In this document: positions 1-4,753 of the stretch, piece by piece | Layout: every line of letters starts with the position of its first letter | Numbering within the stretch: the first letter of the stretch is position 1 | Origin: an uncultured Lachnospiraceae bacterium | GTDB taxonomy: Bacteria; Bacillota; Clostridia; Lachnospirales; Lachnospiraceae | NCBI GenBank assembly: GCA_947176785.1 | Contig: CAMWSA010000258.1 | Coordinates: 1 to 5,813, forward strand | Direction: 5' to 3' | Length of the DNA stretch: 5,813 nt | Notes under the pieces: model-generated | What the model was told of the DNA's origin: nothing | What the model saw: the letters and a program-made list of their open reading frames with translations, nothing else | Database searches by the model: none | Made by a program: the position numbers and the translations under genes

Positions 1-184
1 CTCCTATATCACCCAGCATGGCATTTACAATATCCCGAAACGCCCCCAGTACATCCCCCTGCATAATCTGAGCCAGCACCTGGCGCAGGGAGAATTCATT
101 TCCCGGAAACAGATTGGCCAGCCCCTGCTGCAGCTGGTCCAGCCCGTATTCCTCCCAGAACATATCAATCGACAATCCCTCCAT
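1..184 (-). CDS. spoIIIAE: Stage III sporulation protein AE, N-terminal part only
   Basis: Start of the large polytopic membrane protein of the SpoIIIA complex (about 400 residues in Bacillus); only 61 codons are inside the window and the frame is still open at position 1. The visible protein reads MEGLSIDMFWEEYGL..., then GLANLFPGNEFSLRQVLAQI (21-40), MQGDVLGAF (41-49) and a helical end. The LFPG...F..RQVLAQIMQGDVLGAF pattern and the position after spoIIIAD identify it. The start is uncertain: ATG at 184 has GGGGGAGG a few bases upstream and is preferred. ATG at 211 and GTG at 244 are in frame but lack a good site. None of these gives a hydrophobic signal sequence, unlike Bacillus SpoIIIAE. 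The ATG at 246 opens another frame that ends at 25 and is not this gene. Confidence 0.85.
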   Translation of the reverse strand, partial: MEGLSIDMFWEEYGLDQLQQGLANLFPGNEFSLRQVLAQIMQGDVLGAFRDIVNAMLGDIG

Positions 185-215
185 CGGCCTCCCCCTGTCT
201 GAATTCCCCATCGCG

Positions 216-239
216 CCCACGGCCGGCGGGCCATGTGGG
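216..239 (-). repeat. GC hairpin between spoIIIAD and spoIIIAE
   Basis: On the minus strand CCCAC (239-235), a two-base AT bulge and GGCC (232-229) pair with GGCC (224-221) and GTGGG (220-216) around a CGCC loop: nine mostly G-C pairs. No T run follows. It lies in the short gap before the spoIIIAE start and may limit read-through translation or stabilise the mRNA. Confidence 0.4.
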
Positions 240-245
240 AACACA

Positions 246-635
246 TTAACGCATAAAGGTCTGTATCTGCTCCATCACTGCCAGCAAAATGGGCAGTCCG
301 GCGAACATCACTGACAGCTTGCCCAGTATCTCAATCTGCTCCGCCACCGCCCCGTAACCCGCATCCTTGCATATCCCCGCGCTGAATTCACAAATATATG
401 TAACACCCGTAATTTTCAGCAAGATCGCCAGATAGCTCTGACTGTTTCCCAAAAACTGCCGGATCAACGTAAACTGCCCCAGGACTGCCGAAAACTGCCG
501 CACCGCATACGCGAATATCAGGACGCTGATCACCAGACCCATATAGATCCCATACTCCGGCCTGGTGGCCCTGAATTGTAACGCCACCATTACCCCCAGG
601 ATTCCCAAAATGCCTATTTTGATAAGCTCGGACAT
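246..635 (-). CDS. spoIIIAD: Stage III sporulation protein AD
   Basis: Integral membrane protein of the SpoIIIA complex, related to SpoIIIAC. At 129 residues it has the family's usual length. Hydrophobic segments lie at about 5-20, 29-48, 68-82 and 106-124. The conserved family stretch is ITGVTYICEFSAGICKDAG (75-93), continuing into AEQIEILGK (98-106). It likely forms part of the membrane platform that SpoIIIAA and SpoIIIAB act on. ATG at 635 follows a GGGGAAGGGG purine run, a weaker ribosome binding site than those of its neighbours, 14 bases after spoIIIAC, so translation is probably coupled. It stops with TAA at 246. The overlapping ATG at 246 (TAATG) is in the wrong frame to read spoIIIAE. 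Confidence 0.96.
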   Translation of the reverse strand: MSELIKIGILGILGVMVALQFRATRPEYGIYMGLVISVLIFAYAVRQFSAVLGQFTLIRQFLGNSQSYLAILLKITGVTYICEFSAGICKDAGYGAVAEQIEILGKLSVMFAGLPILLAVMEQIQTFMR

Positions 636-649
636 GTCCCCTTCCCCCG

Positions 650-847
650 TTATGTCAGATCAAACAACGTCTGTATCGTGGTAAACAAGTCATAAATATA
701 GGGCACAATCCAGGTAAGCACCAGGATCAGCCCCGCCAGACTGATCAGAAAAGCATGTTCCTCCCGGCCGCTGTGTTTGAGCACCTGGCTCAATATGGTA
801 ACCAATATTCCCACTGCCGCAATTTTAAAGATCAGACTCACACCCAT
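650..847 (-). CDS. spoIIIAC: Stage III sporulation protein AC
   Basis: Small integral membrane protein of the SpoIIIA complex, 65 residues, as expected for the family. Two hydrophobic helices are visible, about 4-23 (SLIFKIAAVGILVTILSQVL) and 32-55, separated by the charged hinge KHSGREEH (24-31). The pattern of FKIAAVGI and the hinge is typical of SpoIIIAC. ATG at 847 is preceded by AGAGG. It stops with TAA at 650, and 14 bases separate it from spoIIIAD. Its leader is the 163-base gap after spoIIIAB, which contains a dispersed repeat and two hairpins, so it may be expressed at a different level from the genes before it. The assignment rests on sequence and on its place in the AA-AB-AC-AD-AE order. 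Confidence 0.95.
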   Translation of the reverse strand: MGVSLIFKIAAVGILVTILSQVLKHSGREEHAFLISLAGLILVLTWIVPYIYDLFTTIQTLFDLT

Positions 848-869
848 GCTTTTCCTCTTTCTGCATAAC
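848..869 (-). promoter_or_regulatory. spoIIIAC ribosome binding site in the shared GTTATGCAG leader block
   Basis: The minus strand reads GTTATGCAGAAAGAGG, then AAAAGC and the ATG of spoIIIAC. The block nearly repeats the one before spoIIIAA (2512-2491), differing by one inserted G and small changes after AGAGG. That the similarity runs from an upstream hairpin into the ribosome binding site shows it is more than shared Shine-Dalgarno sequence. Confidence 0.6.
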
Positions 870-896
870 GCGGGCCATGCCCATGTTATTGCGTTA
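866..896 (-). repeat. Nested hairpin just upstream of spoIIIAC
   Basis: TAACGC (896-891 on the minus strand) pairs with GCGTTA (871-866). Inside it GGGC (882-879) pairs with GCCC (875-872) around ATG, with an 8-base bulge on one side. It overlaps the end of the ATACTGATTAAC word and the GTTATGCAG block, and lies just upstream of the ribosome binding site, so it could influence spoIIIAC translation. Confidence 0.45.
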
Positions 897-940
897 ATCA
901 GTATTCAAAAGTATACCTTTCAAATTTACCCTGTCCCTGC
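893..940 (-). repeat. Dispersed repeat copy in the spoIIIAC leader
   Basis: On the minus strand it runs from GCAGGGACAGGG (940-929) to ATACTGATTAAC (904-893), 48 bases. The spoIIIAA leader has GCAGGCACAGGG (2604-2593) to ATACTGATTAAC (2569-2558), 47 bases, with the ends matching at 11 of 12 and 12 of 12 positions and a diverged middle. Same order, spacing and orientation argue for a common origin rather than chance. Confidence 0.65.
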
Positions 941-941
941 T

Positions 942-964
942 TACCGCCGGCTCCGCCTGCGGTA
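942..964. repeat. GC-rich hairpin in the spoIIIAB-spoIIIAC gap
   Basis: TACCGC (942-947) and GCGGTA (959-964) are perfect inverted copies with an 11-base interior that adds two more G-C pairs after one mismatch. On the minus strand it is followed by AGCAGGGACAGGG and not by Ts, so it is not an ordinary terminator. It could attenuate transcription, stall RNase decay, or simply be repeat-derived. Confidence 0.4.
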
Positions 965-1010
965 TTGTGTCGATCGGTAATGGGAGCTTATCCGCCCCTG
1001 TCGCATGCAT

Positions 1011-1529
1011 CTACAACAAAATAATGATAATCAGCAGCCCCGTCAGGGTGCCCAATCCCACTGCCATGCGGCTCTTTTCCCTGCTCTCCGCTTCCAGCCT
1101 GGCTATGCGCTCCCTGAGCAGTTCCTGCTGCCGCCGAATCAGCCGCACTCTCGCCTCGCCGTCACCGCCGCCCTGCTCCAGTACACATTGCAGGAAAAGC
1201 TGCCTGTCCTGTTCTTTCAGCGGAAGCTGCCGCAGCGCCTCCCCCATAATCCTGCCATACACCTCTGAAAAGCTGTTTCCCCGACTCTTAGCCATTTCCC
1301 GGTACACCTGGGCAAAAGCCTGCCTGTAAGGTTCCTCCACCTGGCCTGCCAGCTGACAGCAGCATTCCGGCAGGGTGCTTTTCCCATATTGCAGCAAGCT
1401 GATCAGCAGTTCTATAATTCGGTTCATCGTATGGAGATGCTGCAGACGCTGCCGCAGGTTCAAGGCATACCATAATCCCAGCCCGCTGCAGCTTAATCCA
1501 ATCATGCTAAATCCCGCCAGCCGGACCAT
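1011..1529 (-). CDS. spoIIIAB: Stage III sporulation protein AB
   Basis: Membrane component of the SpoIIIA channel, distantly related to the type II secretion protein GspF, and the likely partner of the SpoIIIAA ATPase. The 172 residues match the family length. A hydrophobic N-terminal segment (about 4-22) and a C-terminal one (155-172, ending LLIIIILL) flank a soluble helical domain. That domain carries the recognisable LLQYGKSTLPE segment (45-55), FSEVYGRIM (87-95) and a charged, probably coiled-coil stretch (128-154). The ATG at 1529 has AGGAGG nine bases upstream, inside the end of spoIIIAA, and the two genes overlap by 23 bases. Three adjacent Cys (56-58) are a minor oddity. It stops with TAG at 1011, and unusually spoIIIAC does not follow directly: 163 bases intervene. 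Position and sequence both support the call. Confidence 0.95.
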   Translation of the reverse strand: MVRLAGFSMIGLSCSGLGLWYALNLRQRLQHLHTMNRIIELLISLLQYGKSTLPECCCQLAGQVEEPYRQAFAQVYREMAKSRGNSFSEVYGRIMGEALRQLPLKEQDRQLFLQCVLEQGGGDGEARVRLIRRQQELLRERIARLEAESREKSRMAVGLGTLTGLLIIIILL

Positions 1530-2490
1530 CCCCCGCCACCTCCTCCCAGATGCCGTCTAGCTGCCTGCGATGCAGCACCTGTCCCACACGGCAGCGCCCC
1601 TGCCTGTCCCGCCGCAGCACCAGCATGCAGGTGAAAATACCCTCCGCCAGCAGCGCCTCCATACCCGGCTTGCCCTGCACATCCTGCATGTCCATACCGT
1701 GTATGGTGGTCACCAGACTGACACCGCAGGAGGCCGCCATGCGCACCGCGCGGATCTCCTCCCCACTGCCCAGTTCATCCACCGCCAGCACTGCCGGGGA
1801 CATGCTGCGCAGCAGCATCATCATGCCCAGGGCCTTGGGACAGGCATCCAATACATCGCTGCGGGGACCCAGATCATTCTGGGGCTGTCCCATATAACAG
1901 CCCGCGATCTCCGAGCGCTCGTCCACCACTCCCACCGTCCGGGCAGGCCCATAGGCATTGCCCCCGGAAATCTGCCTCACCAGGTCTCGCAGCAATGTGG
2001 TCTTGCCACAGCCCGGCGGGGATACGATCAGCGTGTTCCGCATGCTTCCCTTTCTATAAACATAGGGCAGCACCGAATTCGCCGCTCCCAGGATCTGGTG
2101 GGCAATCCTTATATTGATAGCCGAGATATGCTTGATGGTGCGGATACTGCCGACACTTTCCTGCACCGCCTGTCCCACGATGCCCACCCTGTGACCACCC
2201 TCAATTGTGATATAACCCTGCCGCAGTTCATCTTCATAGGCATACATGGAATACTGGCACAGATGGCTGACAATCTCCGCCAGGGCCTGTCTGTCAGGAT
2301 GCCATGCCTGCTCCATCTGCTCCGTATAGGCCCCGTCCTCTCTCAGGAAAACCTCCCTGCCGCCCTCCATCAGAATAGCCGGGCGCAGAATCCGCAGCCG
2401 GATCTCGCTGACCCGCTCAGACCGCCTTTCAGCCGTCTTGAAATAGATCCTGTACGCCGCGGGAAAAATCTCTGTCAGATTCGTGTTCAT
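1507..2490 (-). CDS. spoIIIAA: Stage III sporulation protein AA, ATPase
   Basis: Cytoplasmic AAA-type ATPase on the mother-cell side of the SpoIIIA-SpoIIQ channel, related to type II/IV secretion ATPases and thought to energise the complex. At 327 residues it is close to the family's usual length of just over 300. The Walker A motif SPPGCGKTTL is at 157-166, VGVVDERSEIAG at 186-197, the Walker B motif VLAVDELGSGEE at 234-245 and TTIHG at 261-265. The N-terminal domain shows EIRLR (29-33) and the conserved EGGHRVGIVG (97-106). The ATG at 2490 follows an AGAGG site at normal spacing. It is the first gene of the operon; its last 23 bases overlap the start of spoIIIAB, which suggests coupled translation. 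Expression is probably under mother-cell sigma-E from the candidate promoter at 2715-2742. The identification is secure. Confidence 0.97.
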   Translation of the reverse strand: MNTNLTEIFPAAYRIYFKTAERRSERVSEIRLRILRPAILMEGGREVFLREDGAYTEQMEQAWHPDRQALAEIVSHLCQYSMYAYEDELRQGYITIEGGHRVGIVGQAVQESVGSIRTIKHISAINIRIAHQILGAANSVLPYVYRKGSMRNTLIVSPPGCGKTTLLRDLVRQISGGNAYGPARTVGVVDERSEIAGCYMGQPQNDLGPRSDVLDACPKALGMMMLLRSMSPAVLAVDELGSGEEIRAVRMAASCGVSLVTTIHGMDMQDVQGKPGMEALLAEGIFTCMLVLRRDRQGRCRVGQVLHRRQLDGIWEEVAGDGPAGGI

Positions 2491-2512
2491 CTTTACCTCT
2501 TTCCTGCATAAC
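2491..2512 (-). promoter_or_regulatory. spoIIIAA ribosome binding site in the shared GTTATGCAG leader block
   Basis: The minus strand reads GTTATGCAGGAAAGAGG, then TAAAG and the ATG of spoIIIAA. The GTTATGCAG-AAGAGG block is almost identical to the one before spoIIIAC (869-848). Directly upstream, CCGGA-C-TCCGG (2522-2512) is a short palindrome. The AGAGG sequence serves as the ribosome binding site. Confidence 0.6.
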
Positions 2513-2560
2513 CGGAGTCCGGCCTAAACCAAGCCCCTGCTGTGCCTGTGTTGTTTTGTT

Positions 2561-2615
2561 AATCAGTATCGGATGTCCCGCATCTAAGCTTTCCCTGTGC
2601 CTGCGATACTGCACC
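2561..2615 (-). repeat. Repeat unit 2 (55 bases) in the spoIIIAA leader
   Basis: This unit starts with the same 21-base block as unit 1, identical at all positions (2615-2595). GGAAAGCTTAGATG, GGGACATCC and GATACTGATT follow in the same order. The downstream extension AAC makes ATACTGATTAAC (2569-2558), a 12-base word also found in the spoIIIAC leader. Between the two units, ATACTG/CAGTAT (2606-2624) can also form a 6-bp hairpin with a 7-base loop. Confidence 0.7.
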
Positions 2616-2691
2616 AATCAGTATTTGGATGTCCCACATCCAAACCTTTCCTATGCCTGCATATCGCTGACTGTGCCTGCGATACTGCACC
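2616..2691 (-). repeat. Repeat unit 1 (76 bases) in the spoIIIAA leader
   Basis: Read on the minus strand it opens with GGTGCAGTATCGCAGGCACAG (2691-2671, given here as its 21-base block) and carries a 19-base segment (2670-2652) absent from the next unit. It continues with GGAAAG, a GGATG...GGGACATCC hairpin and ends in AATACTGATT. The extra segment contains GATATGCAGGCATAG, itself a degenerate copy of the block, so the unit probably grew by internal duplication. It directly abuts unit 2. No coding potential is believable here, although one frame happens to stay open. Confidence 0.7.
2624..2644. repeat. Perfect 9-bp hairpin inside repeat unit 1
   Basis: TTTGGATGT (2624-2632) and ACATCCAAA (2636-2644) are perfect inverted copies around a CCC loop. 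The same place in the neighbouring unit keeps a shorter, wobble-containing version. No T run follows, so it is a structural element of the repeat rather than a terminator. Confidence 0.75.
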
Positions 2692-2702
2692 TCAAACCTG
2701 TG

Positions 2703-2730
2703 TGTCCCTATCTCAATATATGATGGGACA
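2703..2730. promoter_or_regulatory. TGTCCC-N16-GGGACA inverted repeat around the candidate promoter
   Basis: TGTCCC (2703-2708) and GGGACA (2725-2730) are perfect 6-base inverted copies bracketing the proposed -10 element. One half falls in the promoter spacer and the other near the expected transcript start, as for an operator bound by a dimeric regulator. The GGGACA word recurs in the downstream repeat units, so the symmetry may instead reflect repeat history. Confidence 0.3.
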
Positions 2731-2742
2731 AGTAAGATATGC
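2715..2742 (-). promoter_or_regulatory. Candidate sigma-E-type promoter for the spoIIIA operon
   Basis: The minus strand has GCATATC (2742-2736), 13 bases, then CATATATT (2722-2715). These resemble the Bacillus sigma-E elements KMATATT and CATACAHT with one mismatch each, at slightly short spacing. spoIIIA is a sigma-E operon in Bacillus subtilis, and the site lies between the upstream terminator and spoIIIAA, where an operon promoter is needed. It would give a leader of roughly 215 bases. This is a motif match by eye only. Confidence 0.4.
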
Positions 2743-2832
2743 CTGTTTCTTTCACCGAAAAAATCCTTTCTCTCGCATATGGTACTATGCCCGATACCCC
2801 GTTCTGACCCCCGTGTCCGGCGGGATCTTAGA

Positions 2833-2870
2833 CAGGCAGGTCTGCCTGACCAATACGCAGTCGGCAGACC
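2833..2870. repeat. Overlapping, mutually exclusive inverted repeats
   Basis: GGTCTGCC (2839-2846) and GGCAGACC (2863-2870) are perfect inverted copies, extended inward by GAC/GTC after one bulged base. CAGGCAG (2833-2839) and CTGCCTG (2842-2848) form a second, short-looped palindrome that shares the middle arm, so only one can fold at a time. No T run follows on either strand, so it is not an intrinsic terminator. It lies between the terminator and the candidate spoIIIAA promoter; its role is unknown. Confidence 0.45.
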
Positions 2871-2880
2871 GGATAAAGAT

Positions 2881-2922
2881 AAAAAAAGCACCCCGGAGGT
2901 TTCATCCTCCGGAATGCTTTTT
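2881..2922 (-). terminator. Rho-independent terminator of the transglutaminase gene
   Basis: On the minus strand the stem AAAAAGCATTCCGGAGG (2922-2906) folds over the loop ATGAAA onto CCTCCGGGGTGCTTTTT (2899-2883). The CCGGAGG/CCTCCGG core is perfect, two T-G wobbles follow, then GCA/TGC and an A/T base, ending in seven Ts. It begins 28 bases after the TAA of the transglutaminase gene. On the plus strand the two wobbles become C-A mismatches, so it is weaker in that direction, where no gene is seen. Confidence 0.93.
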
Positions 2923-2949
2923 CATTGTTTATGAAATGTATGCATCTGT

Positions 2950-4629
2950 TTACTGCATATTGACTGTATGGGTCAGACGATACTTTCCATCCGCCGCCTG
3001 CTGGCAAAGTATCTGCACACTGCAGGAATTCCCTCCCAGACGGTTCAAGGCCCTGACCAGAAAACTGTCCGAGATATTGCCGTTATTGTATGCGGTCCAC
3101 AATTCCTCCCATAAATCGGCGTCAATTTCCTTGACAAAGCTGGAACTCCCCAGCCCATTGTTAATAATCTGCTGGCCGCATTCTTTGTAATATGCCTCCA
3201 ACTCGTCTGAAATGACAGGAGTGTCCGGAGCGCTGGTCGGCGTCGGCGTCGCCCTGGGCGAAGGGGACGGGGAAGGCGAGGCACTGACCGGCTCCGGCTC
3301 CAGATTCCGATAGCTGGTACCCTCACACGCCGGCAGCTTCTGCGCCAGGCTTCTGCGCACATGGGTGGCCGCAAAGTCCTTATCCGTCTTATTAAAATAG
3401 CTGTAGGTGGGAGGCTGCGTATCGTCCCACGTCAAATCTACATTGTAATACTCCCCATAGAGATAGATGATATTCCATGCGTGGTTTTCACCGGAATACC
3501 CTGTACAGTAATAGCAGGGAATTCCCAGCTGATGCATCAGATACTGGAAAGCCCTGGCATAACCCGCACAGACCGTCTTACCGTTTACCAGTGCGCTGTA
3601 AGCGCTCTGGCTCATGGGCGCGCCGCTCTGATATTCCACCAGTTCCAGCAGTCTGTTATGGATATACTTCTCCCTCTCGTAATCGTCGGGAAGTCCCCAT
3701 GCCTGATACAGTATCCTGTTGGCCTGGGTTTCGAAGGTGGATCTGAAATCGGGCATCTCCTCCTCCGTGACACTGAACTTCAGTGTGATCTCTATGCATT
3801 TCCCGCTGCGGCTGTACTTACAGCTGTAACCGGTCTCCAGCCAGAACAGTTCCGGATGGTCATTGTACACCGCTTCAAAAACGGTTTTAAGCGCGTTTAC
3901 CGTGATATCCTGGCAGGGCATAAAGGTGGTGTTCAGGGCGTTGGCATTGGCATAGATCTGCCGATATATGGCCTGGCCCGTCTCGTCCAGCAGATAATAA
4001 TAAGGATAGAAAAGGCTGTCAAAATACAGCGCCGTGCCGGTCTCCCCCAGCGTCAGCTCCGTCAGCAGCTTATCCGCCTCCTCCTTTTTCAGCTCCGTAG
4101 TATCATCCGTCACCGGCGTATACCCGGTCTTGTCGGCCAGATCCTTGGGGGCCTCCACGGAGTCACTGGAAGGAATCACATAGCTGGCCGCCGACCCCGC
4201 CTCGTTGCCGTTCTTTGCCACATAAATATTGATCACCATGCCATTGGGATCAAAATCCGGAACGGGATTGGGCGACTGGGTCTGCACGGGCTGAGGGGTA
4301 TCCTTGGGTTCCCAGATCAGGGGGCCGTCCATCTGGGGCGGCGCTATGGTGGGTTCCGGGCTGACCTGAACCGGCGCTGTAGTGGGCTCCGGAGTCTCCT
4401 GGGGCGTGACCCCTCCCGGTTGGTTATCCTCATTGCCCCCCGGCTGCCCGGGATTCGTATTGTCAACCACATCCACTATACCCTGATCCCGATTGTCCCC
4501 ATACAGAATACCCGCCAGCCGCTCCGTGGCCGTGGGAGAAAAAGCGGCCCACACCACCAGGGCACAGAGCAGGATCACCAATACACAAAATACATAAAAT
4601 ACATTTTTGACCAGTTTCAGAGCCAACAC
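2950..4629 (-). CDS. Membrane-anchored transglutaminase-like protein
   Basis: Predicted signal-anchored extracytoplasmic protein with a papain-like transglutaminase core. Counting from GTG at 4629, hydrophobic residues 9-30 form one membrane segment, with no proper lipobox at C15 or C22. Residues 56-130 are a Pro/Thr/Gln-rich linker with EPTTAP and EPTIAP repeats. Residues 185-330 are an uncharacterised helical-looking region. The core spans about 340-430 with the triad C354 (KTVCAGYARAF), H383 (GENHAWNII) and D398 (YYNVDLTWDD). A second linker, SPSPSPSPRATPTPTS (451-466), leads to a small C-terminal segment (470-559) that I do not recognise. Bacterial proteins of this type are usually proteases or cross-linking-fold proteins of the cell surface; the substrate is unknown. 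Start choice is uncertain: CTG at 4620, giving (M)KLVKNVFYVF, is best spaced from the ribosome binding site. It stops with TAA at 2950 before a strong terminator, so it is transcriptionally separate from spoIIIA. Confidence 0.87.
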   Translation of the reverse strand: MLALKLVKNVFYVFCVLVILLCALVVWAAFSPTATERLAGILYGDNRDQGIVDVVDNTNPGQPGGNEDNQPGGVTPQETPEPTTAPVQVSPEPTIAPPQMDGPLIWEPKDTPQPVQTQSPNPVPDFDPNGMVINIYVAKNGNEAGSAASYVIPSSDSVEAPKDLADKTGYTPVTDDTTELKKEEADKLLTELTLGETGTALYFDSLFYPYYYLLDETGQAIYRQIYANANALNTTFMPCQDITVNALKTVFEAVYNDHPELFWLETGYSCKYSRSGKCIEITLKFSVTEEEMPDFRSTFETQANRILYQAWGLPDDYEREKYIHNRLLELVEYQSGAPMSQSAYSALVNGKTVCAGYARAFQYLMHQLGIPCYYCTGYSGENHAWNIIYLYGEYYNVDLTWDDTQPPTYSYFNKTDKDFAATHVRRSLAQKLPACEGTSYRNLEPEPVSASPSPSPSPRATPTPTSAPDTPVISDELEAYYKECGQQIINNGLGSSSFVKEIDADLWEELWTAYNNGNISDSFLVRALNRLGGNSCSVQILCQQAADGKYRLTHTVNMQ

Positions 4630-4636
4630 CTCCTAA
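4630..4636 (-). promoter_or_regulatory. Strong Shine-Dalgarno sequence that constrains the transglutaminase start
   Basis: The minus strand reads TTAGGAGGTGTTGGCTCTG. AGGAGG is a near-perfect anti-16S match and is directly preceded by an in-frame TAG (4635-4633). The first in-frame candidate starts, GTG (4629) and TTG (4626), overlap or almost touch it. CTG at 4620 lies 8 bases after AGGAGG, the normal distance. The site is clear; which codon it serves is not. Confidence 0.7.
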
Positions 4637-4649
4637 TTAATCACAATCT

Positions 4650-4679
4650 GTTTTATCCCCTATTCATGAACGATAAAAC
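4650..4679 (-). repeat. 8-bp inverted repeat just upstream of the transglutaminase ribosome binding site
   Basis: GTTTTATC (4679-4672 on the minus strand) and GATAAAAC (4657-4650) are perfect inverted copies separated by 14 bases. The element sits about 15 bases upstream of the AGGAGG sequence of the next gene, so it could be an operator or a leader hairpin. Only the symmetry is seen; a role is inferred. Confidence 0.35.
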
Positions 4680-4689
4680 CCGCCTCGCC

Positions 4690-4729
4690 GCATAGCATAT
4701 ACTGCCCGATTATACGGCATATGCCATGC
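4690..4729 (-). repeat. Inverted repeat / long hairpin between the dehydrogenase and transglutaminase genes
   Basis: On the minus-strand RNA the arm GCAUGGCAUAUGC (4729-4717) pairs over all 13 positions, with two G-U wobbles, with GUAUAUGCUAUGC (4702-4690) around a 14-base loop. Two more pairs can form outside it. A short T run (TTTT) follows only after about ten bases, so it is at best a weak terminator for the dehydrogenase gene. The loop contains TATAAT (4714-4709), but no -35-like hexamer lies 17 bases upstream. It may be an mRNA 3'-end or leader structure; its function is unknown. Confidence 0.5.
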
Positions 4730-4753
4730 AGGCTACGGAAAACCTTAACGTTC

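Noticed and set aside
25..246. 73-codon frame starting at the ATG that overlaps the spoIIIAD stop
   Set aside because: Its Arg/Trp/Cys-rich translation has no resemblance to SpoIIIAE; the frame starting at 184 carries the family pattern and remains open to the window edge.
893..918. GTATAC/GAATACT plus AATAACAT as a sigma-E promoter for spoIIIAC
   Set aside because: The spacing between acceptable elements is too short or too long and the -10 match is poor; kept only as part of the repeat description.
1570..2511. Long plus-strand open frame (313 codons) opposite spoIIIAA
   Set aside because: It lies antisense to a secure AAA ATPase gene; its His/Arg/Gln-rich translation has no domain pattern and is a by-product of GC-biased codon use.
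2558..2691. CRISPR array
   Set aside because: Only two full units are present, they abut without spacers of uniform length, and no cas gene is nearby.
2559..2891. Minus-strand open frame of 110 codons in the spoIIIAA upstream region
   Set aside because: It begins inside the terminator stem and runs through the inverted repeats and tandem repeat units; the translation is not protein-like and repeats with the DNA.
3361..4695. Long plus-strand open frame (444 codons) opposite the transglutaminase gene
   Set aside because: It mirrors a gene with an intact catalytic triad; the translation is Ile/Gly/Arg-rich with no recognisable motif and no ribosome binding site.
4709..4714. TATAAT as a sigma-A -10 box for the transglutaminase gene
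   Set aside because: No acceptable -35 hexamer is found at 16-18 bases and the word lies in the loop of a hairpin; AT-rich chance occurrence is likely.
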